A stretch of DNA of 64,000 nucleotides, from NCBI RefSeq assembly GCF_009674775.1, contig NZ_WKKE01000003.1:186001-250000 (forward strand), read 5' to 3'. Under the pieces are notes generated by a model that had not been told where the DNA came from, made no database searches, and saw nothing but the letters and a program-made list of their open reading frames with translations. Position numbers and translations under genes: made by a program. Source of the stretch: Flavobacterium sp. LC2016-23. Its GTDB lineage: Bacteria; Bacteroidota; Bacteroidia; Flavobacteriales; Flavobacteriaceae. Numbering within the stretch: position 1 is the first letter of the stretch; each line of letters opens with the position of its first letter. Below are positions 8,593 through 20,067 of this stretch, one piece after another.

Positions 8593-8693
8593 AAATCAGC
8601 CAAACACTGCCCCGCAACGCCATTGACTTCCACATTCTTATAGTCAACCTGCACAGCTTTTAAATTCACGCCCGAACATTAAAAATTAAAATA

Positions 8694-10712
8694 ATGCAGG
8701 GAGAAGATGATTTAAGAGGATTAGCCAAAATTATGGCTTTTATGCGGGCAGTAAGTATCCTATTGGTATTGATGCACCTTTATTGGTTTTGCTACGGTTA
8801 CTTTATAGATCGCGGATGGACTTTAGAGCTAATCAACAAAATATTAGGCAATTTTCAGCGTACCGCGGGATTGTTTTCGCATACTTTATATACCAAAGTA
8901 TTTGCCCTGGTATTATTGGCACTAAGCTGTTTGGGTTCAAAGGGAGTTAAACACCAGAAGATAACCTGGACCAAAATTTATACTGCTTTGGCGATTGGGT
9001 TTGCATTTTTTTTTCTGAATACACCTTTATTAAAGCTATCAGTAACTACCGCCACAATTCTTTATATTCTTACCACTGGTTTAGGGTATATTTCTTTAAT
9101 GGTAGCCGGAGTCTGGATGAGCCGATTGCTTCGTAACAATCTCATGGACGACGTTTTCAACAATGAGAACGAAAGTTTTATGCAGGAAACTACATTGATG
9201 GAAAACGAATATTCTGTCAACCTTCCCACGAAGTTTTATTACAAAGGAAAATGGAACAATGGCTGGATTAATATAGTTAATCCTTTTCGGGCAACGATTG
9301 TGCTGGGTACTCCGGGTTCGGGAAAATCTTATGCAATCGTAAACAATTATATCAAACAACAGATCGAGAAAGGTTTTAGTATGTACATCTATGATTTCAA
9401 ATTTGATGATCTTTCTACCATTGCCTTCAATCATTTAATGAAACATCGGGATAAGTACAAAGTGCAGCCTAAATTCTACGTTATCAACTTTGATGACCCA
9501 CGCAAGAGCCACCGTTGCAATCCCCTTAATCCCGATTTCATGACAGATATCTCAGATGCTTACGAAGCTGCTTATACAATTATGCTGAACCTCAACAGGT
9601 CGTGGATACAGAAGCAAGGCGATTTCTTCGTCGAGAGCCCGATAATCCTTTTGGCAGCCATAATATGGTATCTGAAAATCTATGATGACGGCAAGTATTG
9701 TACATTCCCACACGCTATTGAACTCCTGAATAAAAAATATTCTGACGTATTTACCATTTTAACCTCATATCCCGATTTGGAAAACTATTTGTCGCCTTTT
9801 ATGGATGCATGGCAGGGAGGCGCACAAGATCAATTACAGGGACAGATTGCATCTGCAAAAATTCCTCTATCAAGAATGATTTCGCCACAACTATATTGGG
9901 TCATGACAGGCGACGATTTTTCATTGGACATCAACAACCCTAAAGAGCCTAAGATATTATGCGTAGGTAATAATCCTGACCGCCAAAATATCTACTCTGC
10001 TGCACTGGGATTGTACAATTCACGTATCGTAAAACTCATTAACAAAAAGGGTCAATTGAAGAGTTCGGTTATCATAGACGAGCTGCCCACCATCTACTTT
10101 AGAGGGTTGGATAACCTTATTGCAACTGCCAGAAGTAATAAGGTGGCAGTATGTTTGGGCTTTCAGGATTATTCTCAGTTGACAAGGGATTATGGCGACA
10201 AAGAGAGCAAGGTAATTCAGAACACTGTAGGTAATATTTTTAGTGGCCAAGTGGTCGGCGAAACTGCAAAAAGCCTTTCGGAGCGATTCGGGAAAGTTTT
10301 ACAGAAAAGGCAGAGTATGAGCATCAATCGCAACGACACATCGACTTCAATATCTACCCAATTGGACAGTCTTATACCGGCTTCCAAAATATCCACCTTG
10401 ACACAAGGTTTTTTTGTTGGATCTGTATCGGACAATTTTGATGAACGTATCGAGCAGAAAATCTTCCATGCTGAAATTGTCGTGGATAATGAAAAGGTTG
10501 CCTCCGAAACTAAAGGATATCAAAAAATACCGGAAATCTTATCTTTTATTGACGAAAACGGGAAAGACAATATGAAGGAGGCAATCGAGGGCAATTACAG
10601 GCAGATAAAAACTGATATTGTACTGGTAATCGAAACCGAATTGGAACGTATAAAGAATGATCCCAATTTAAAGCATTTAGTACCAAAGGATGGTCATAAA
10701 GGAGATAAATAA
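8694..10712 (+). CDS. mobC: MobC, VirD4/TraG-type coupling ATPase
   Basis: 672 aa. Transmembrane helices occupy the first about 150 residues (around 20-40, 67-82, 95-110 and 120-142). Then comes Walker A LGTPGSGKSYAIVNN near residue 204 and a Walker B-like SSVIIDELPTIYF near 458. This is a type IV coupling protein that docks the relaxosome to the conjugation channel and pumps DNA. The 100-base gap after mobB contains no obvious gene. After its stop the backbone gives way to AT-rich cargo (10.8-13.9 kb). Confidence 0.88.
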   Translation: MQGEDDLRGLAKIMAFMRAVSILLVLMHLYWFCYGYFIDRGWTLELINKILGNFQRTAGLFSHTLYTKVFALVLLALSCLGSKGVKHQKITWTKIYTALAIGFAFFFLNTPLLKLSVTTATILYILTTGLGYISLMVAGVWMSRLLRNNLMDDVFNNENESFMQETTLMENEYSVNLPTKFYYKGKWNNGWINIVNPFRATIVLGTPGSGKSYAIVNNYIKQQIEKGFSMYIYDFKFDDLSTIAFNHLMKHRDKYKVQPKFYVINFDDPRKSHRCNPLNPDFMTDISDAYEAAYTIMLNLNRSWIQKQGDFFVESPIILLAAIIWYLKIYDDGKYCTFPHAIELLNKKYSDVFTILTSYPDLENYLSPFMDAWQGGAQDQLQGQIASAKIPLSRMISPQLYWVMTGDDFSLDINNPKEPKILCVGNNPDRQNIYSAALGLYNSRIVKLINKKGQLKSSVIIDELPTIYFRGLDNLIATARSNKVAVCLGFQDYSQLTRDYGDKESKVIQNTVGNIFSGQVVGETAKSLSERFGKVLQKRQSMSINRNDTSTSISTQLDSLIPASKISTLTQGFFVGSVSDNFDERIEQKIFHAEIVVDNEKVASETKGYQKIPEILSFIDENGKDNMKEAIEGNYRQIKTDIVLVIETELERIKNDPNLKHLVPKDGHKGDK

Positions 10713-10933
10713 AGCAAATATATGCACAGGTTATAAGCTGGCGAAGCAACCTTCTTATATTACAACCTTTTCAATGATTTATAAAAAGGGTATATTTACC
10801 ACTAAAATAAACATAAAAAATTATTGAACAAATCCAACACGAATTAGTTGTATTTGTGACATTTAGTGAACATTACATACAAGTTCTGCGACATCCACTT
10901 AGACAGTGCAGCATATGGGTCAATAAATTTTAC

Positions 10934-12088
10934 ATGAAAAAAGATAATTCTATGGATATAGTAAACTTGCTAAATCAAGTCACGATTATAAACAAAAAAA
11001 ATACAGAAATTTTAGACGCAACTGGTGGTCGATTTAATATGTTTCGGATATGTGGCGTTAATCATTATGAAAATACTCATTCTGCAATTATTTCTGAGTT
11101 TTTAAATCCTGTTGGAACACATGGATTAAAATCGAATTTATTAAAGTGCTTTATTGAATCACTTGGCGATTTTTTTGCAGTTAAAAATTTCAACGTTGAA
11201 AGCGCAAGAATTCATACCGAGCACTCAACACGACATGGGCGCATTGACATTCTAATCGAGGATAATCAGCATAATGCTATAATCATAGAAAATAAAATTT
11301 ATGCAAAAGATCAGCCTGAACAATTAAAAAGATATGATAAGTATGCGCAAAAATATCGAAATGGCTACCAAATACTGTATCTGACATTATTTGGAGATCA
11401 AGCTTCTTTACAAAGTGGAGAGGGAATATCATATTTATCAATTTCATATAAAGACCATATAATTAAATGGTTGGAAGAATGTGTAGCAATTTCGTCGCGC
11501 CATCCTATTGTAAGAGAAACAATAATTCAATACATTAATCATATAAAGCAGCTAACCCACCAAGATATGAGCATAAAAAACGAAACTGAAATTACTGAAG
11601 TTCTATCTAAAATAGAAAATTTACGTGCTGCTAAAGTAATTTCACAAAATTACTCTGCAACGTTTAATTACCTTTCTGAAAAATACTTTAATCCTAAAAT
11701 GAGAGAATTTGCATCGCAACAAGGATTGGAATATCAATTTGAATACAGCGAGGAATCATTTATAAAATTTTATTTAACAAAGTCGAGTTGGCATGGTAAA
11801 TATTGGATAGGATTTACTTTTGAATCTAACAGGTGCTTCTACGGCCTATGTAATAATCCTAATGTTTATAGGATTCCCGACGAAACTAGAAAGAAAATTC
11901 ACGAAGAGTTAGAAAGTTTAAATGTTGGTTCTTATAAAGAAAGTAATTGGTGGCCTTTCTATTCTTATTTTACAAATCTAACTCTCGATGTTTGGGAAAA
12001 CGACATTATTAAGGACGACTATTTCTTCGATGATTGTAAGGAAAAAATTAAGCAGCTAATGATAGTAATAGAAAAAATAGGAATATAA
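10934..12088 (+). CDS. PD-(D/E)XK nuclease family protein
   Basis: About 384 aa from ATG 10934 (MKKDNSMDIVNLL). A GTG 26 codons upstream is open, but the extra peptide looks non-coding. NHYENTHSAIISEFLNP near the N-terminus, then GRIDILIEDNQHNAIIIENKIYAKD, gives the nuclease core: Asp of RIDIL and the ENK triplet about 15 residues later match the D...ExK active site of PDDEXK_4 proteins. The C-terminal 200 residues are not recognised. These nucleases occur in mobile elements and are suspected defence effectors. It is followed by a PLD-family gene on the same strand after 154 bases and may act with it. Confidence 0.75.
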   Translation: MKKDNSMDIVNLLNQVTIINKKNTEILDATGGRFNMFRICGVNHYENTHSAIISEFLNPVGTHGLKSNLLKCFIESLGDFFAVKNFNVESARIHTEHSTRHGRIDILIEDNQHNAIIIENKIYAKDQPEQLKRYDKYAQKYRNGYQILYLTLFGDQASLQSGEGISYLSISYKDHIIKWLEECVAISSRHPIVRETIIQYINHIKQLTHQDMSIKNETEITEVLSKIENLRAAKVISQNYSATFNYLSEKYFNPKMREFASQQGLEYQFEYSEESFIKFYLTKSSWHGKYWIGFTFESNRCFYGLCNNPNVYRIPDETRKKIHEELESLNVGSYKESNWWPFYSYFTNLTLDVWENDIIKDDYFFDDCKEKIKQLMIVIEKIGI

Positions 12089-12128
12089 TTTCAATGGGCG
12101 ATCGCTTAAAGACCGCTAACCAAAATTG

Positions 12129-12146
12129 CCGATTTTCGGTAATCGG
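12129..12146 (+). repeat. Short hairpin between the nuclease and PLD genes
   Basis: CCGATT (12129-12134) pairs with AATCGG (12141-12146) around a TTCGGT loop, followed a few bases later by a T-rich stretch. It could be a weak terminator of the nuclease gene. The spacing to the T-run is not ideal. Confidence 0.35.
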
Positions 12147-12242
12147 AAGTTTCTTTTACACTTAGAACGTCGATCTTGGTAGAGAGAATTCAGTCCCCTT
12201 GGATTGGCAATTTCGATTAGGTGAAACCTTAACTACAACTTT

Positions 12243-13034
12243 ATGACAACAGCAATCTTTAAAAGCATCAAAAAAAACATTGAATCGAATATTTATTCGG
12301 CGAAAGAATCGATTGTGGTTTCTGTTGCGTGGTTTACTAACAAGGATCTTTTAGGACAATTAAGCGACAAACTCGAAAATGGCTGCTCAGTTGAAATAAT
12401 AATTAGTGATCATTTTGAAAACACAAGATTGTCTTTTGAAAGTTTTATTAAAAAAGGCGGTAAAGTTTTTATTTTACAAACACGAAGTGGAAAATTTTTA
12501 CATGATAAATTTGCTATTTTTGATGGGGTCAAATTAATTGCTGGCTCTTATAATTGGACATATTCTGCGGAGCATTATAATCATGAATTTGTTATTCAAA
12601 GCGATGATTCACAACTTTTAAAGCAATTTTCTATTCGTTTCCGAAACCTTAAAGAAATCGTTACTAACTACGACAAATTAATTTTGAGTACAAATGACGC
12701 GCTTTTATCAGAAACAAAAGAAGATTCATTTTTAATGTTAGAGAATGAATTGCATGACGAACTAATTGCTTCTGTGGATTTATCAATAAAAGCTGGTGCA
12801 AAAATTAATAGATCAATTATCCTAAATCAGATTTACGATTATGGGGCTATTGGCGCCGCAAATCGTCTAATACAAGAAGGCACTGAGAAATTACATTCAG
12901 GATTAATAAAGATGTTTCATATTAACAGACTCGATCTCACAATTGAAAGTATAATTCAAAAGGATAAATATAGAGTTTTATTTTCTGACGAAATACTTTT
13001 AAAAGCCAAGCAAAGATTGGCACAATTACAATAA
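12243..13034 (+). CDS. Phospholipase D-like single-HKD protein
   Basis: 263 aa. N-terminal SIVVSVAWFTNKDLLGQL, then one HKD motif: H87, K89 and D94 in LHDKFAIFDG, followed by GSYNWT. Proteins of the PLD superfamily with one HKD motif dimerise to form the active site and include nucleases as well as lipases. There is no signal peptide, so it is cytoplasmic and a nuclease role is more likely. The C-terminal 100 residues are not recognised. A paralogue with the same VAWFTNK opening lies at 35211-36242. It is preceded by the PD-(D/E)XK gene and followed by a terminator. Confidence 0.78.
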   Translation: MTTAIFKSIKKNIESNIYSAKESIVVSVAWFTNKDLLGQLSDKLENGCSVEIIISDHFENTRLSFESFIKKGGKVFILQTRSGKFLHDKFAIFDGVKLIAGSYNWTYSAEHYNHEFVIQSDDSQLLKQFSIRFRNLKEIVTNYDKLILSTNDALLSETKEDSFLMLENELHDELIASVDLSIKAGAKINRSIILNQIYDYGAIGAANRLIQEGTEKLHSGLIKMFHINRLDLTIESIIQKDKYRVLFSDEILLKAKQRLAQLQ

Positions 13035-13053
13035 ACAAAGAAAATTATATCTT

Positions 13054-13075
13054 AGCAGAGAATTCTGCTTCTTTT
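13054..13075 (+). terminator. Terminator after the PLD gene
   Basis: AGCAGA (13054-13059) and TCTGCT (13064-13069) form a stem around GAAT, followed by TCTTTT. It lies 20 bases after the PLD stop codon. Confidence 0.6.
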
Positions 13076-13124
13076 CCGCAAATGAAGTATGCAAGCAAAA
13101 CTTTAGCCGTAATATGATTAGACT

Positions 13125-13874
13125 ATGATGCATTATTGGACATTTCTTGCAATATTAATATCGCATTTTGGATTTTCTCAATGTGAGAATATTGACAAGC
13201 TAAAATTAGGTGGAACATATTTGTCCAAAACAAATAATTATATTCCTTTCGAGGTAAAATATAAAGATAGCATTTATCATGATAGTGTCAGCTATCCAAA
13301 TGATATGTATGAAATCAAAAAATATTCAGATTTCATAATTTCCAAAGCAGAAGATTATATTGTGATGCGAGCCAATAGAAGTTTTTATAATAAATTGAAA
13401 CTTTATGGAGTTGAGGTTAATTATCCTGAGTCGAACAGAATAAAGAATTATGATGATCAATCTTTATATGAACTTTCTAATTTTGAAGTTACGTACTGGA
13501 TTATTTATACTTATGAAAATGATAAATTTCGATATGCTTTTGGTTTAGAATTCAATAAGGACGGAAAAATGATTTCTGAAAACAAATTTCCTGATTACGC
13601 CAAAAATAAAAATTTTGAAAATTTTATAAATCCATGCAACGCTTTACAGTTGGTAGAAAACAAAAAGCGGTTTAAAAACAAAAAAGTGGATTTCATCGAA
13701 TTGGCTTATTTAGACGAAAGAAATTCATTTTGCTGGCTCATTCAGGAGAAATTGGAAATTGAAAAACTTGGCATTTCAAAATACTCGCTTGATATGTATT
13801 ATATAAATGCAAATAGCAACAAACTAGAGACCATTAAAAAGAAAAAGGGAAGTGTGATTGCATGTGGAATTTAA
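13125..13874 (+). CDS. Putative secreted protein of unknown function
   Basis: 249 aa with a signal peptide (MMHYWTFLAILISHFGFSQ, predicted cut after FSQ). The mature part is rich in Tyr, Lys and Asn with no family I recognise; repeated short beta-strand-like segments such as YWIIYTYENDKFRYAFGLEF suggest a beta-rich periplasmic or surface domain. It is AT-rich like the two genes before it but is separated from them by a terminator, so it is probably an independent cargo gene. It is convergent with the methylase-helicase gene downstream. Confidence 0.6.
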   Translation: MMHYWTFLAILISHFGFSQCENIDKLKLGGTYLSKTNNYIPFEVKYKDSIYHDSVSYPNDMYEIKKYSDFIISKAEDYIVMRANRSFYNKLKLYGVEVNYPESNRIKNYDDQSLYELSNFEVTYWIIYTYENDKFRYAFGLEFNKDGKMISENKFPDYAKNKNFENFINPCNALQLVENKKRFKNKKVDFIELAYLDERNSFCWLIQEKLEIEKLGISKYSLDMYYINANSNKLETIKKKKGSVIACGI

Positions 13875-13989
13875 GTATTAAACTTGGTTTTATTATTTCT
13901 ACCACCCTAAGTAAATTAGCTAGCTTTAAAAATGTAATTACTTAACAGCAATTGCCTTAAGTATTTCATCCGAAGTTAATTAGCTGTTT

Positions 13990-16900
13990 TCAAGCCTTTA
14001 AGCGCGCAGCAGACCTTTCCTGCACCTGAAAACCATCAACCTCAATTGTTTCGTTCTGCTCTTTATATTCGGGAGTAATAGATAATTGTATTTTCCTCTC
14101 AATAGCAGCAAGTTCCGTTTTGAATTCACTCAATCGGCTTTCCTTAGACCACGTACCGTTAATCACTTCCTGAAGAACAGGCAGGTCTTTTTGTATTTCA
14201 ACAATCTTCTTTTTTTCCTGTTCGATATAGCCTGGTAATTTCTCCAGTGCGTTAAAGAAGTTCATAGCTGCCAGCTTTTCATCTTTGGCGATGATACCAT
14301 TGTTGTAGGTATATTTAATTTTGCCCTCTCCTTGTATCAAAAATCGGTTTACCCGTATATCCACTCCCTCTTTTTCGGATATTTCTGTTTTGACCAAAAG
14401 CGTAAATCCGTACAGCGTACCGATTTCTTCATACTGTCCTCCGGTACGGGCTTTCTCTGCAAGCTCGTTGAGCTTGGCACCGATTTGTTTATTATCAGCA
14501 TTGGAAGGTAAACTGTCCAATCGCAAAGGATTTTCGATAGTACCGTCCGAACATTTTTGTATGCGCTCTTGTAAGTTTTCCCAATCAAGGCTCATTCGGT
14601 TAAAACGGGATTGGGCACTTTCAAGTAATTCCGTAAAATCCTGCAGCTTGTATTTGGCACTGAACTTAGAACGGTTAAACGCCTGCTTTTCGCTTTCCAA
14701 CCCTCCAATCTGTTTTTCCAGTTTGGCTTTATCCAACAGGTCGGTATTTCCCGAAAGAATGGCCACGTATTCCGAGAAGTTCATTCCTGATTTTTCGTCC
14801 ATACTGCCTTCGTCAATAGTCCGTTTGCCCAGATTGTTGTTTTTTAACTGGTCTATAAATAGCTGTTTATTGTACAACAGGTTAAACTTATAGCTGTCCA
14901 GTGATTTTTCTACTGCATAGATAATGACATCTACTTTGTTATCGGCAAAGAACTTAGCAATCTCATTGCCTTTTCGGACTGCCCGTCCGTCGCGTTGCGC
15001 AAGGTCACTTGGTCGCCACGGCGTATCTAGATGGTGAACGGCAATGGCTCTTTTTTGTGCATTTACACCGGTTCCTAACATACTTGTTGAACCAAAAAGT
15101 ACACGGATTTTTCCCTCGTTCATTCCCTTGATCTGTTCCTTACGCTGCTTATCGGTCTTGGCTTCCTGTATAAACCGGACTTCATGTGCAGGTATGCCGT
15201 GGTCTTCCACGAGCTTGCGTTTGATTTCGGAATACACATTCCATTCTCCCGGCTTGTAAGTTCCCAGATCCGAAAAAACGAACTGCGTTCCTTTCTGTGC
15301 GTTGTATCGGTTGTAATATTTGGCAATGTTTACCGCACAATGCGAAGCCTTGTTATCGGGGTGGTCATCATATAGGCCGTTTACCATACGCATATCCAGC
15401 GACATCTTACGGGCATAATCTGTGGCAATGAGCATTTTCGCTTTCTCTTCCGATTGGGATAGCGGAGCTCTTCCCAGTAAAGTAGCATTTCCCGATTTGG
15501 CAAACTCCATTAGCTTTTTGATAAAATCTTCCTGGTCTGGAGTAGGTGGTATATTATACAATACCTCGTTCTTATTGGGCCGGTCAATACCTATATCTTT
15601 TGCCGTGCGGTAATCCGTGATTTCCGAATAGAATTGGGCTAGCTCCGGCACTTTGATAAAGTATCGGAAACGTTCTTTCGCTACAATATTGTTAGCCACC
15701 GAAAATTCATAATCAGTCGTTTTCCTTGCATAGATAGCCGCCCACGCATCAAAAGAGTGAATGCCTTGTTTTTCCATTGCTCGTGGTCGCAGGTATTTGA
15801 ACAGCAGGTACAGCTCAGTTAATGAATTGCTGATAGTTGTACCCGAAAGAAAGGTTGCTCCCATATCAGTATTGATGCGTTCCTGAATAGTACGGATAGC
15901 AAACAAAAGGTTCATTGCCTTTTGGCTTCCGTCCACATTACCCAATCCGGCAACCCTTGTATGTCTTGTGTTGAACATCAGGTTTTTAAATTGATGGCTT
16001 TCATCCACGAACAAATGGTCAATGCCCATCATCTTAAAGTCCACTACATCATCTTTGCGGTTTTCAATATCGTGCTGCAGGGTTTTGAGTTTGACCTCAA
16101 GGTTTTCTTTCCGCTTGATTACTCCGGCAAGCATCCCCCTTGTAACTTCCTTGCCTTGCGATTGCAATGCATCTATGTTACGCTCTACGCTGTCCAATTC
16201 TATTTCGAGTATTTCCTTTTGTATTTCGGGCGATTGCGGTATCATACCGAATTGGTCATGTGTCAGGATAACACAATCCCAATCGTTATTTTTAATATCC
16301 CCGAAAATCCGCATCCGTTTTTGCGGCGTAAAGTCTTCTTTTCCAGGAAACAGAATTTTAGCGTGTGGATAGGCAGTACGGTAAGCTTCGGCAATTTCGT
16401 GAACATTGCTTTTTAGCCCGATAATCATAGGCTTATTGGCTAGTCCCAAACGCTTCATTTCCTGTGCAGCCGCGCACATTACGAGCGTTTTTCCTGCGCC
16501 TACTTCGTGGTCGCAGATCGCACCGTTGTTAAGCTTTATCATCCAAACGGTGTCCTTTTGGCTCGAATACAAATCTTCGATGCCCAATGCTTTTCGGTCC
16601 AGTCCCGGAAAATCCTGATGGCTTCCATCATAGTTTGGTCGGACGAAACAGTTAAACGTATCGTTGTATTGCCCCGTCAGCCTGTTCTTAAACTCATCGT
16701 TTTGGGCGTGAAGCCAGTCGGTAAAGGCGGCACGGATTTCATCGATCTTGGTGTTGGCCATTTGTATGGCTTCCATATCCCGTACCTTGAACTCCTGGTC
16801 GCCAACCATTATTTTTTTGGTAATGTCCGGTGTGGTATTGACAAGGGCGTGTTTGAGAAGAGTAATCCCGTCAAAGTTCCGGCTTTCGGCTTTGACAGCA

Positions 16901-19359
16901 TATTTTTCCCATATATGCAAATTCCCCTGATGGCATTTTACCGAAAAGTCATCGGAGCTTTCCGAGTAATTTATAAGTACATCTGCATCGAAAAGATGTG
17001 AAGCAAAACGGGCATAAAGGCCTGTAGGTATCCAGCGTTCGCCCAAATTAAAATCGAGTTCCTCAAATTCGATACGTCTTGGTCGGGCTTCATCCAAAAC
17101 GGTGAGGCTTGCTTGGGCTTGGCTGTCTTCAGGATTGTTTTCGAGGTAGGCTTTGACCTCTTGGGCTTTTTCAACTACGTTGCCTGCAATCCAGCGTTCG
17201 GATATTTCATATTCCTTTTGAAGGGGATTGTAATAAATACGACCGTGTAATGCTTCTTTCAGGTCGTCGTCCGTCATACTGCTGATTTCAGACATATAGT
17301 CCAAATTCACAGTTCCGTATTTGTTCAGCGAAGCAGCCAGCGCTTCTTCGGGATTATCCGTTGCTATTGCTAAGGTGGAGAAACTTACAGGACGGCTGAA
17401 TATATCGGCCTTATGTACAACACCGCCAACGACACGTTCCAAATAAGGGATTTCCTTGCCGGAGTTATCCGTTTTGATGAGCTTGATATTATCGGCATTA
17501 TTAAGGCTGCCGTACCTTTTGACAAAAGAATCGTAAAGGCGGTTAAGGTTTTCCCTTTCTTCTTTTTGTTCAGTCTGAAACGTTGCCTCCTTATTGTAAA
17601 GCTGTTGGTAAACATCACGTACAGCTATGTACGCTTCGGCTCTTGCTTTCTGTAAAGGTGGCAGATGCAAAGGGTGGAAAACCGCCACGCCCTCTGATGT
17701 ATCTACATCTTGCAGATGACCGACCCAGCCATTATTTGCAACAAGGCAGTCGTTACGATGGAACGATTGCACCTCGCTACTGTACGGAGCAGGTTTGGGA
17801 ATAACTGACGTATCAGTTGGATTATTACCGCTTGTACTCGAAAACAGGTCGTCGATAGCTTCCTGTTTTTTATCTTCGGCTGAGGTATTTCCATTGGTAA
17901 GAGTTGGCGTGTACGGTTGCTGCATCGCACTGAAAAGGTCAGTTTGGCGACCTATCGCACGGCTGTTTTTTTTAGTACTTTGCTTTTTGACTTTGGGAGT
18001 TCCTTTATTTGGAACAGCTAACATTACAGGTTCGTCCACATTTTCAAACAGGTCAAAAATGCTTAACTGCTTTAATTCCTGCAGGCTTTCCCGATTGGTT
18101 ACAGGAGTTGGTACAGATAGCGACTTTTGTATAATGCTCACGGGTTCGACAACTGCTGGTGTAGCCGTTGTTTGAGTAGGGGTCTTTGTTGTAGGTCCTG
18201 CGTTACTTTCTCCTTTATACAAACCAAAATTCAAATGCATTCCCAAATCGTCGGAAAGCATTTGCTTCAAGTCTTTGGCAATTCCCTCAAGGCCGTCTTT
18301 ATGCGTATAGATTAATGCAGGTTGCCCATAGGCGTCGGTATCTAATTTACGTTCGGTATGCACAATTCTTGTACTGTCCTGAAAGAGTGCATTGCCCGGT
18401 GTGTTGTATTCTGTCTGCATGCTTTGGCAAAACAGATCTTCCCTTTGGGTCAGGCCTTGCTTTGCCCTATTCTTTTGCAGGATAATCAAATCACTTCCAA
18501 CTGCTGTTCCGGCGTAATCTGTAAACAGGTTGTTGGGCAAGCGAACAACCGAAATCAGATTATTATCCTGCATGAGCGTCCTGCGTATAGGCTCATTGTT
18601 CTGGCTGTTGAGAATGCCCTGCGAGGTAATGTAAGCCAGCAGACCACCCTCACGGAGCATATCAGTACCTTTGAGAAAAAAGTAATTGTGAACGCTTCGG
18701 GCTGCCTGTACTTTTGCACTGTCCTTGCTTCGTGAATAGGAAAGGTCGAAAACGGAAGTGTCTCCAAAAGGGATGTTACTGGCTATTACATCATAGCTGT
18801 TTTGTTCCTTTTCGGGGATTTCTTCAAAACCGGAAATACGGATATTGCTTTCAGGATAAAGCTGTTTTAAGATCTTGCCTGTGAGCAGATCTTTTTCGTA
18901 AGCAGTAACATTGGCTTTTTGATTTTCTGAAAAGGATTGTATGAATGAGCCGACACCGGCAGAGGGTTCGAGGAATTTATCAATGTTCAGACCGCTTTCA
19001 CGCAAGGTTACGGAAATCGCATTAATGACCTGTGACGGAGTATAAAAAGCCGTCAGAACGGAGCTTTTCATACTATCAACATATCTGCGGTATTGCTTTT
19101 CGTCTTCTAAATTTTCTTTGAGTAGCTGGTGGAGTTCGCGGGTGATCGGGAAAAGGTCGTGTTCGGTTTTTCTCCAATTATTGATGTCAATTTCATTCGC
19201 TATAGGGTTCAACACGAATTTAAGACCGCCAAATCCGCTGTATTGCATCATTAGAAGTCTTTCGCCTACGGTGGCTTGTCGTTTCTCCTTTTCCAGTTTA
19301 AAAGCAATTCGCAGGGCATCAATGTTCTGTTGGAGATGCTGCTTTTTACTGAAGCCCAT
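13990..19359 (-). CDS. Giant N6-methylase/SNF2-like helicase fusion (DarB-like)
   Basis: 1789 aa. The N-terminal methyltransferase has a SAM motif [13 protein letters not shown] near residue 140 and a catalytic NPPF-type motif NIPFGD near 192. A Pro/Thr-rich linker spans about 390-560. The helicase has a Walker A-like [13 protein letters not shown] near 953, a DEAH-like [10 protein letters not shown] near 1116, and motif [13 protein letters not shown] near 1456, then a coiled-coil tail. This architecture is universal in Bacteroidetes ICEs and resembles phage P1 DarB, which protects incoming DNA from type I restriction. That parallel makes anti-restriction in the recipient a reasonable role, but it is inference. 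It overlaps the DUF1896 gene by 14 bases and is coupled to it. Confidence 0.82.
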   Translation of the reverse strand: MGFSKKQHLQQNIDALRIAFKLEKEKRQATVGERLLMMQYSGFGGLKFVLNPIANEIDINNWRKTEHDLFPITRELHQLLKENLEDEKQYRRYVDSMKSSVLTAFYTPSQVINAISVTLRESGLNIDKFLEPSAGVGSFIQSFSENQKANVTAYEKDLLTGKILKQLYPESNIRISGFEEIPEKEQNSYDVIASNIPFGDTSVFDLSYSRSKDSAKVQAARSVHNYFFLKGTDMLREGGLLAYITSQGILNSQNNEPIRRTLMQDNNLISVVRLPNNLFTDYAGTAVGSDLIILQKNRAKQGLTQREDLFCQSMQTEYNTPGNALFQDSTRIVHTERKLDTDAYGQPALIYTHKDGLEGIAKDLKQMLSDDLGMHLNFGLYKGESNAGPTTKTPTQTTATPAVVEPVSIIQKSLSVPTPVTNRESLQELKQLSIFDLFENVDEPVMLAVPNKGTPKVKKQSTKKNSRAIGRQTDLFSAMQQPYTPTLTNGNTSAEDKKQEAIDDLFSSTSGNNPTDTSVIPKPAPYSSEVQSFHRNDCLVANNGWVGHLQDVDTSEGVAVFHPLHLPPLQKARAEAYIAVRDVYQQLYNKEATFQTEQKEERENLNRLYDSFVKRYGSLNNADNIKLIKTDNSGKEIPYLERVVGGVVHKADIFSRPVSFSTLAIATDNPEEALAASLNKYGTVNLDYMSEISSMTDDDLKEALHGRIYYNPLQKEYEISERWIAGNVVEKAQEVKAYLENNPEDSQAQASLTVLDEARPRRIEFEELDFNLGERWIPTGLYARFASHLFDADVLINYSESSDDFSVKCHQGNLHIWEKYAVKAESRNFDGITLLKHALVNTTPDITKKIMVGDQEFKVRDMEAIQMANTKIDEIRAAFTDWLHAQNDEFKNRLTGQYNDTFNCFVRPNYDGSHQDFPGLDRKALGIEDLYSSQKDTVWMIKLNNGAICDHEVGAGKTLVMCAAAQEMKRLGLANKPMIIGLKSNVHEIAEAYRTAYPHAKILFPGKEDFTPQKRMRIFGDIKNNDWDCVILTHDQFGMIPQSPEIQKEILEIELDSVERNIDALQSQGKEVTRGMLAGVIKRKENLEVKLKTLQHDIENRKDDVVDFKMMGIDHLFVDESHQFKNLMFNTRHTRVAGLGNVDGSQKAMNLLFAIRTIQERINTDMGATFLSGTTISNSLTELYLLFKYLRPRAMEKQGIHSFDAWAAIYARKTTDYEFSVANNIVAKERFRYFIKVPELAQFYSEITDYRTAKDIGIDRPNKNEVLYNIPPTPDQEDFIKKLMEFAKSGNATLLGRAPLSQSEEKAKMLIATDYARKMSLDMRMVNGLYDDHPDNKASHCAVNIAKYYNRYNAQKGTQFVFSDLGTYKPGEWNVYSEIKRKLVEDHGIPAHEVRFIQEAKTDKQRKEQIKGMNEGKIRVLFGSTSMLGTGVNAQKRAIAVHHLDTPWRPSDLAQRDGRAVRKGNEIAKFFADNKVDVIIYAVEKSLDSYKFNLLYNKQLFIDQLKNNNLGKRTIDEGSMDEKSGMNFSEYVAILSGNTDLLDKAKLEKQIGGLESEKQAFNRSKFSAKYKLQDFTELLESAQSRFNRMSLDWENLQERIQKCSDGTIENPLRLDSLPSNADNKQIGAKLNELAEKARTGGQYEEIGTLYGFTLLVKTEISEKEGVDIRVNRFLIQGEGKIKYTYNNGIIAKDEKLAAMNFFNALEKLPGYIEQEKKKIVEIQKDLPVLQEVINGTWSKESRLSEFKTELAAIERKIQLSITPEYKEQNETIEVDGFQVQERSAARLKA

Positions 19360-19783
19360 GTTTCTGTATCCATATTGAGATGGTTCCCGTTATTTCGGTA
19401 TAGAGCAGGTCAAACTCATAACTGTACGCGAAGTCATCGGTTAGCTCGTATCTGGAAAAAACAGGCGTGCAGACAGGAAACATTTTAAGGGCAAATGGTT
19501 GCAGTTCCTCGTCTGCCATAATAGTATCAAACTCATTGCAGACAACCTGAAAAACAGTGTCAAACCTGGAGAAATAGAGGTTTTCAAACAGGATGTAATT
19601 TGCTATTTCACTGCATTGCTCAATAGTGTTTCCCGAACTAAATGCGCCCTCATAAGCATTGGCTGCCCACGAGGAACGCTGTTCAATAAACTTTTGGTCA
19701 TTAGTTTTTTCGGGGAAGCTGATATTTAATAATTCTTGCAGTCGTAATCTGAAATACGATAAGTCTTTTCGCTGAGTATCCAT
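19346..19783 (-). CDS. DUF1896 family protein
   Basis: 145 aa, no signal or membrane segments. [22 protein letters not shown], the [13 protein letters not shown] segment and [15 protein letters not shown] are characteristic of DUF1896, a small protein almost always encoded directly before the methylase-helicase giant in Bacteroidetes conjugative elements. Its 3' end overlaps that gene by 14 bases, so they form one unit and probably act together. The biochemical function is unknown. Confidence 0.82.
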   Translation of the reverse strand: MDTQRKDLSYFRLRLQELLNISFPEKTNDQKFIEQRSSWAANAYEGAFSSGNTIEQCSEIANYILFENLYFSRFDTVFQVVCNEFDTIMADEELQPFALKMFPVCTPVFSRYELTDDFAYSYEFDLLYTEITGTISIWIQKHGLQ

Positions 19784-20036
19784 ACTGTAATTTTGTTTAG
19801 AATTGGCATGATGCCTAAAATTATAGCACTAGATAATAGCCTTTACTGAAGTTGAATGCTTTGGCTTTGCGTGGCAGGATTTGGCGCAAAGAGATTAGTT
19901 GTGAAAAATTTAATTTGTATTTTTGTGGTTGACAAATAAGCTTTCAAGCTTGCTCATAAAATATACGCATTGCTTATATTTAAGGCTACCTTGCAATAAA
20001 AAAACTTGAACTCTGAAAAAATTAATTCAGAATCTC

Positions 20037-20044
20037 TATCTTTG
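20037..20044 (+). promoter_or_regulatory. Probable -7 box of the methyltransferase operon
   Basis: TATCTTTG matches the Bacteroidetes -7 consensus TAnnTTTG. A weak TCTG is found 21 bases upstream as a -33 element. Transcription would start near 20051, giving a 5' leader of about 210 nt that contains the structured element at 20068-20154. Confidence 0.5.
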
Positions 20045-20067
20045 TAGTCTGATTTACTAATTAACAT

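Noticed and set aside
10856..10933. GTG-initiated N-terminal extension of the PD-(D/E)XK protein
   Set aside because: The extra 26 residues look like translated non-coding sequence; the ATG at 10934 starts a plausible family N-terminus.
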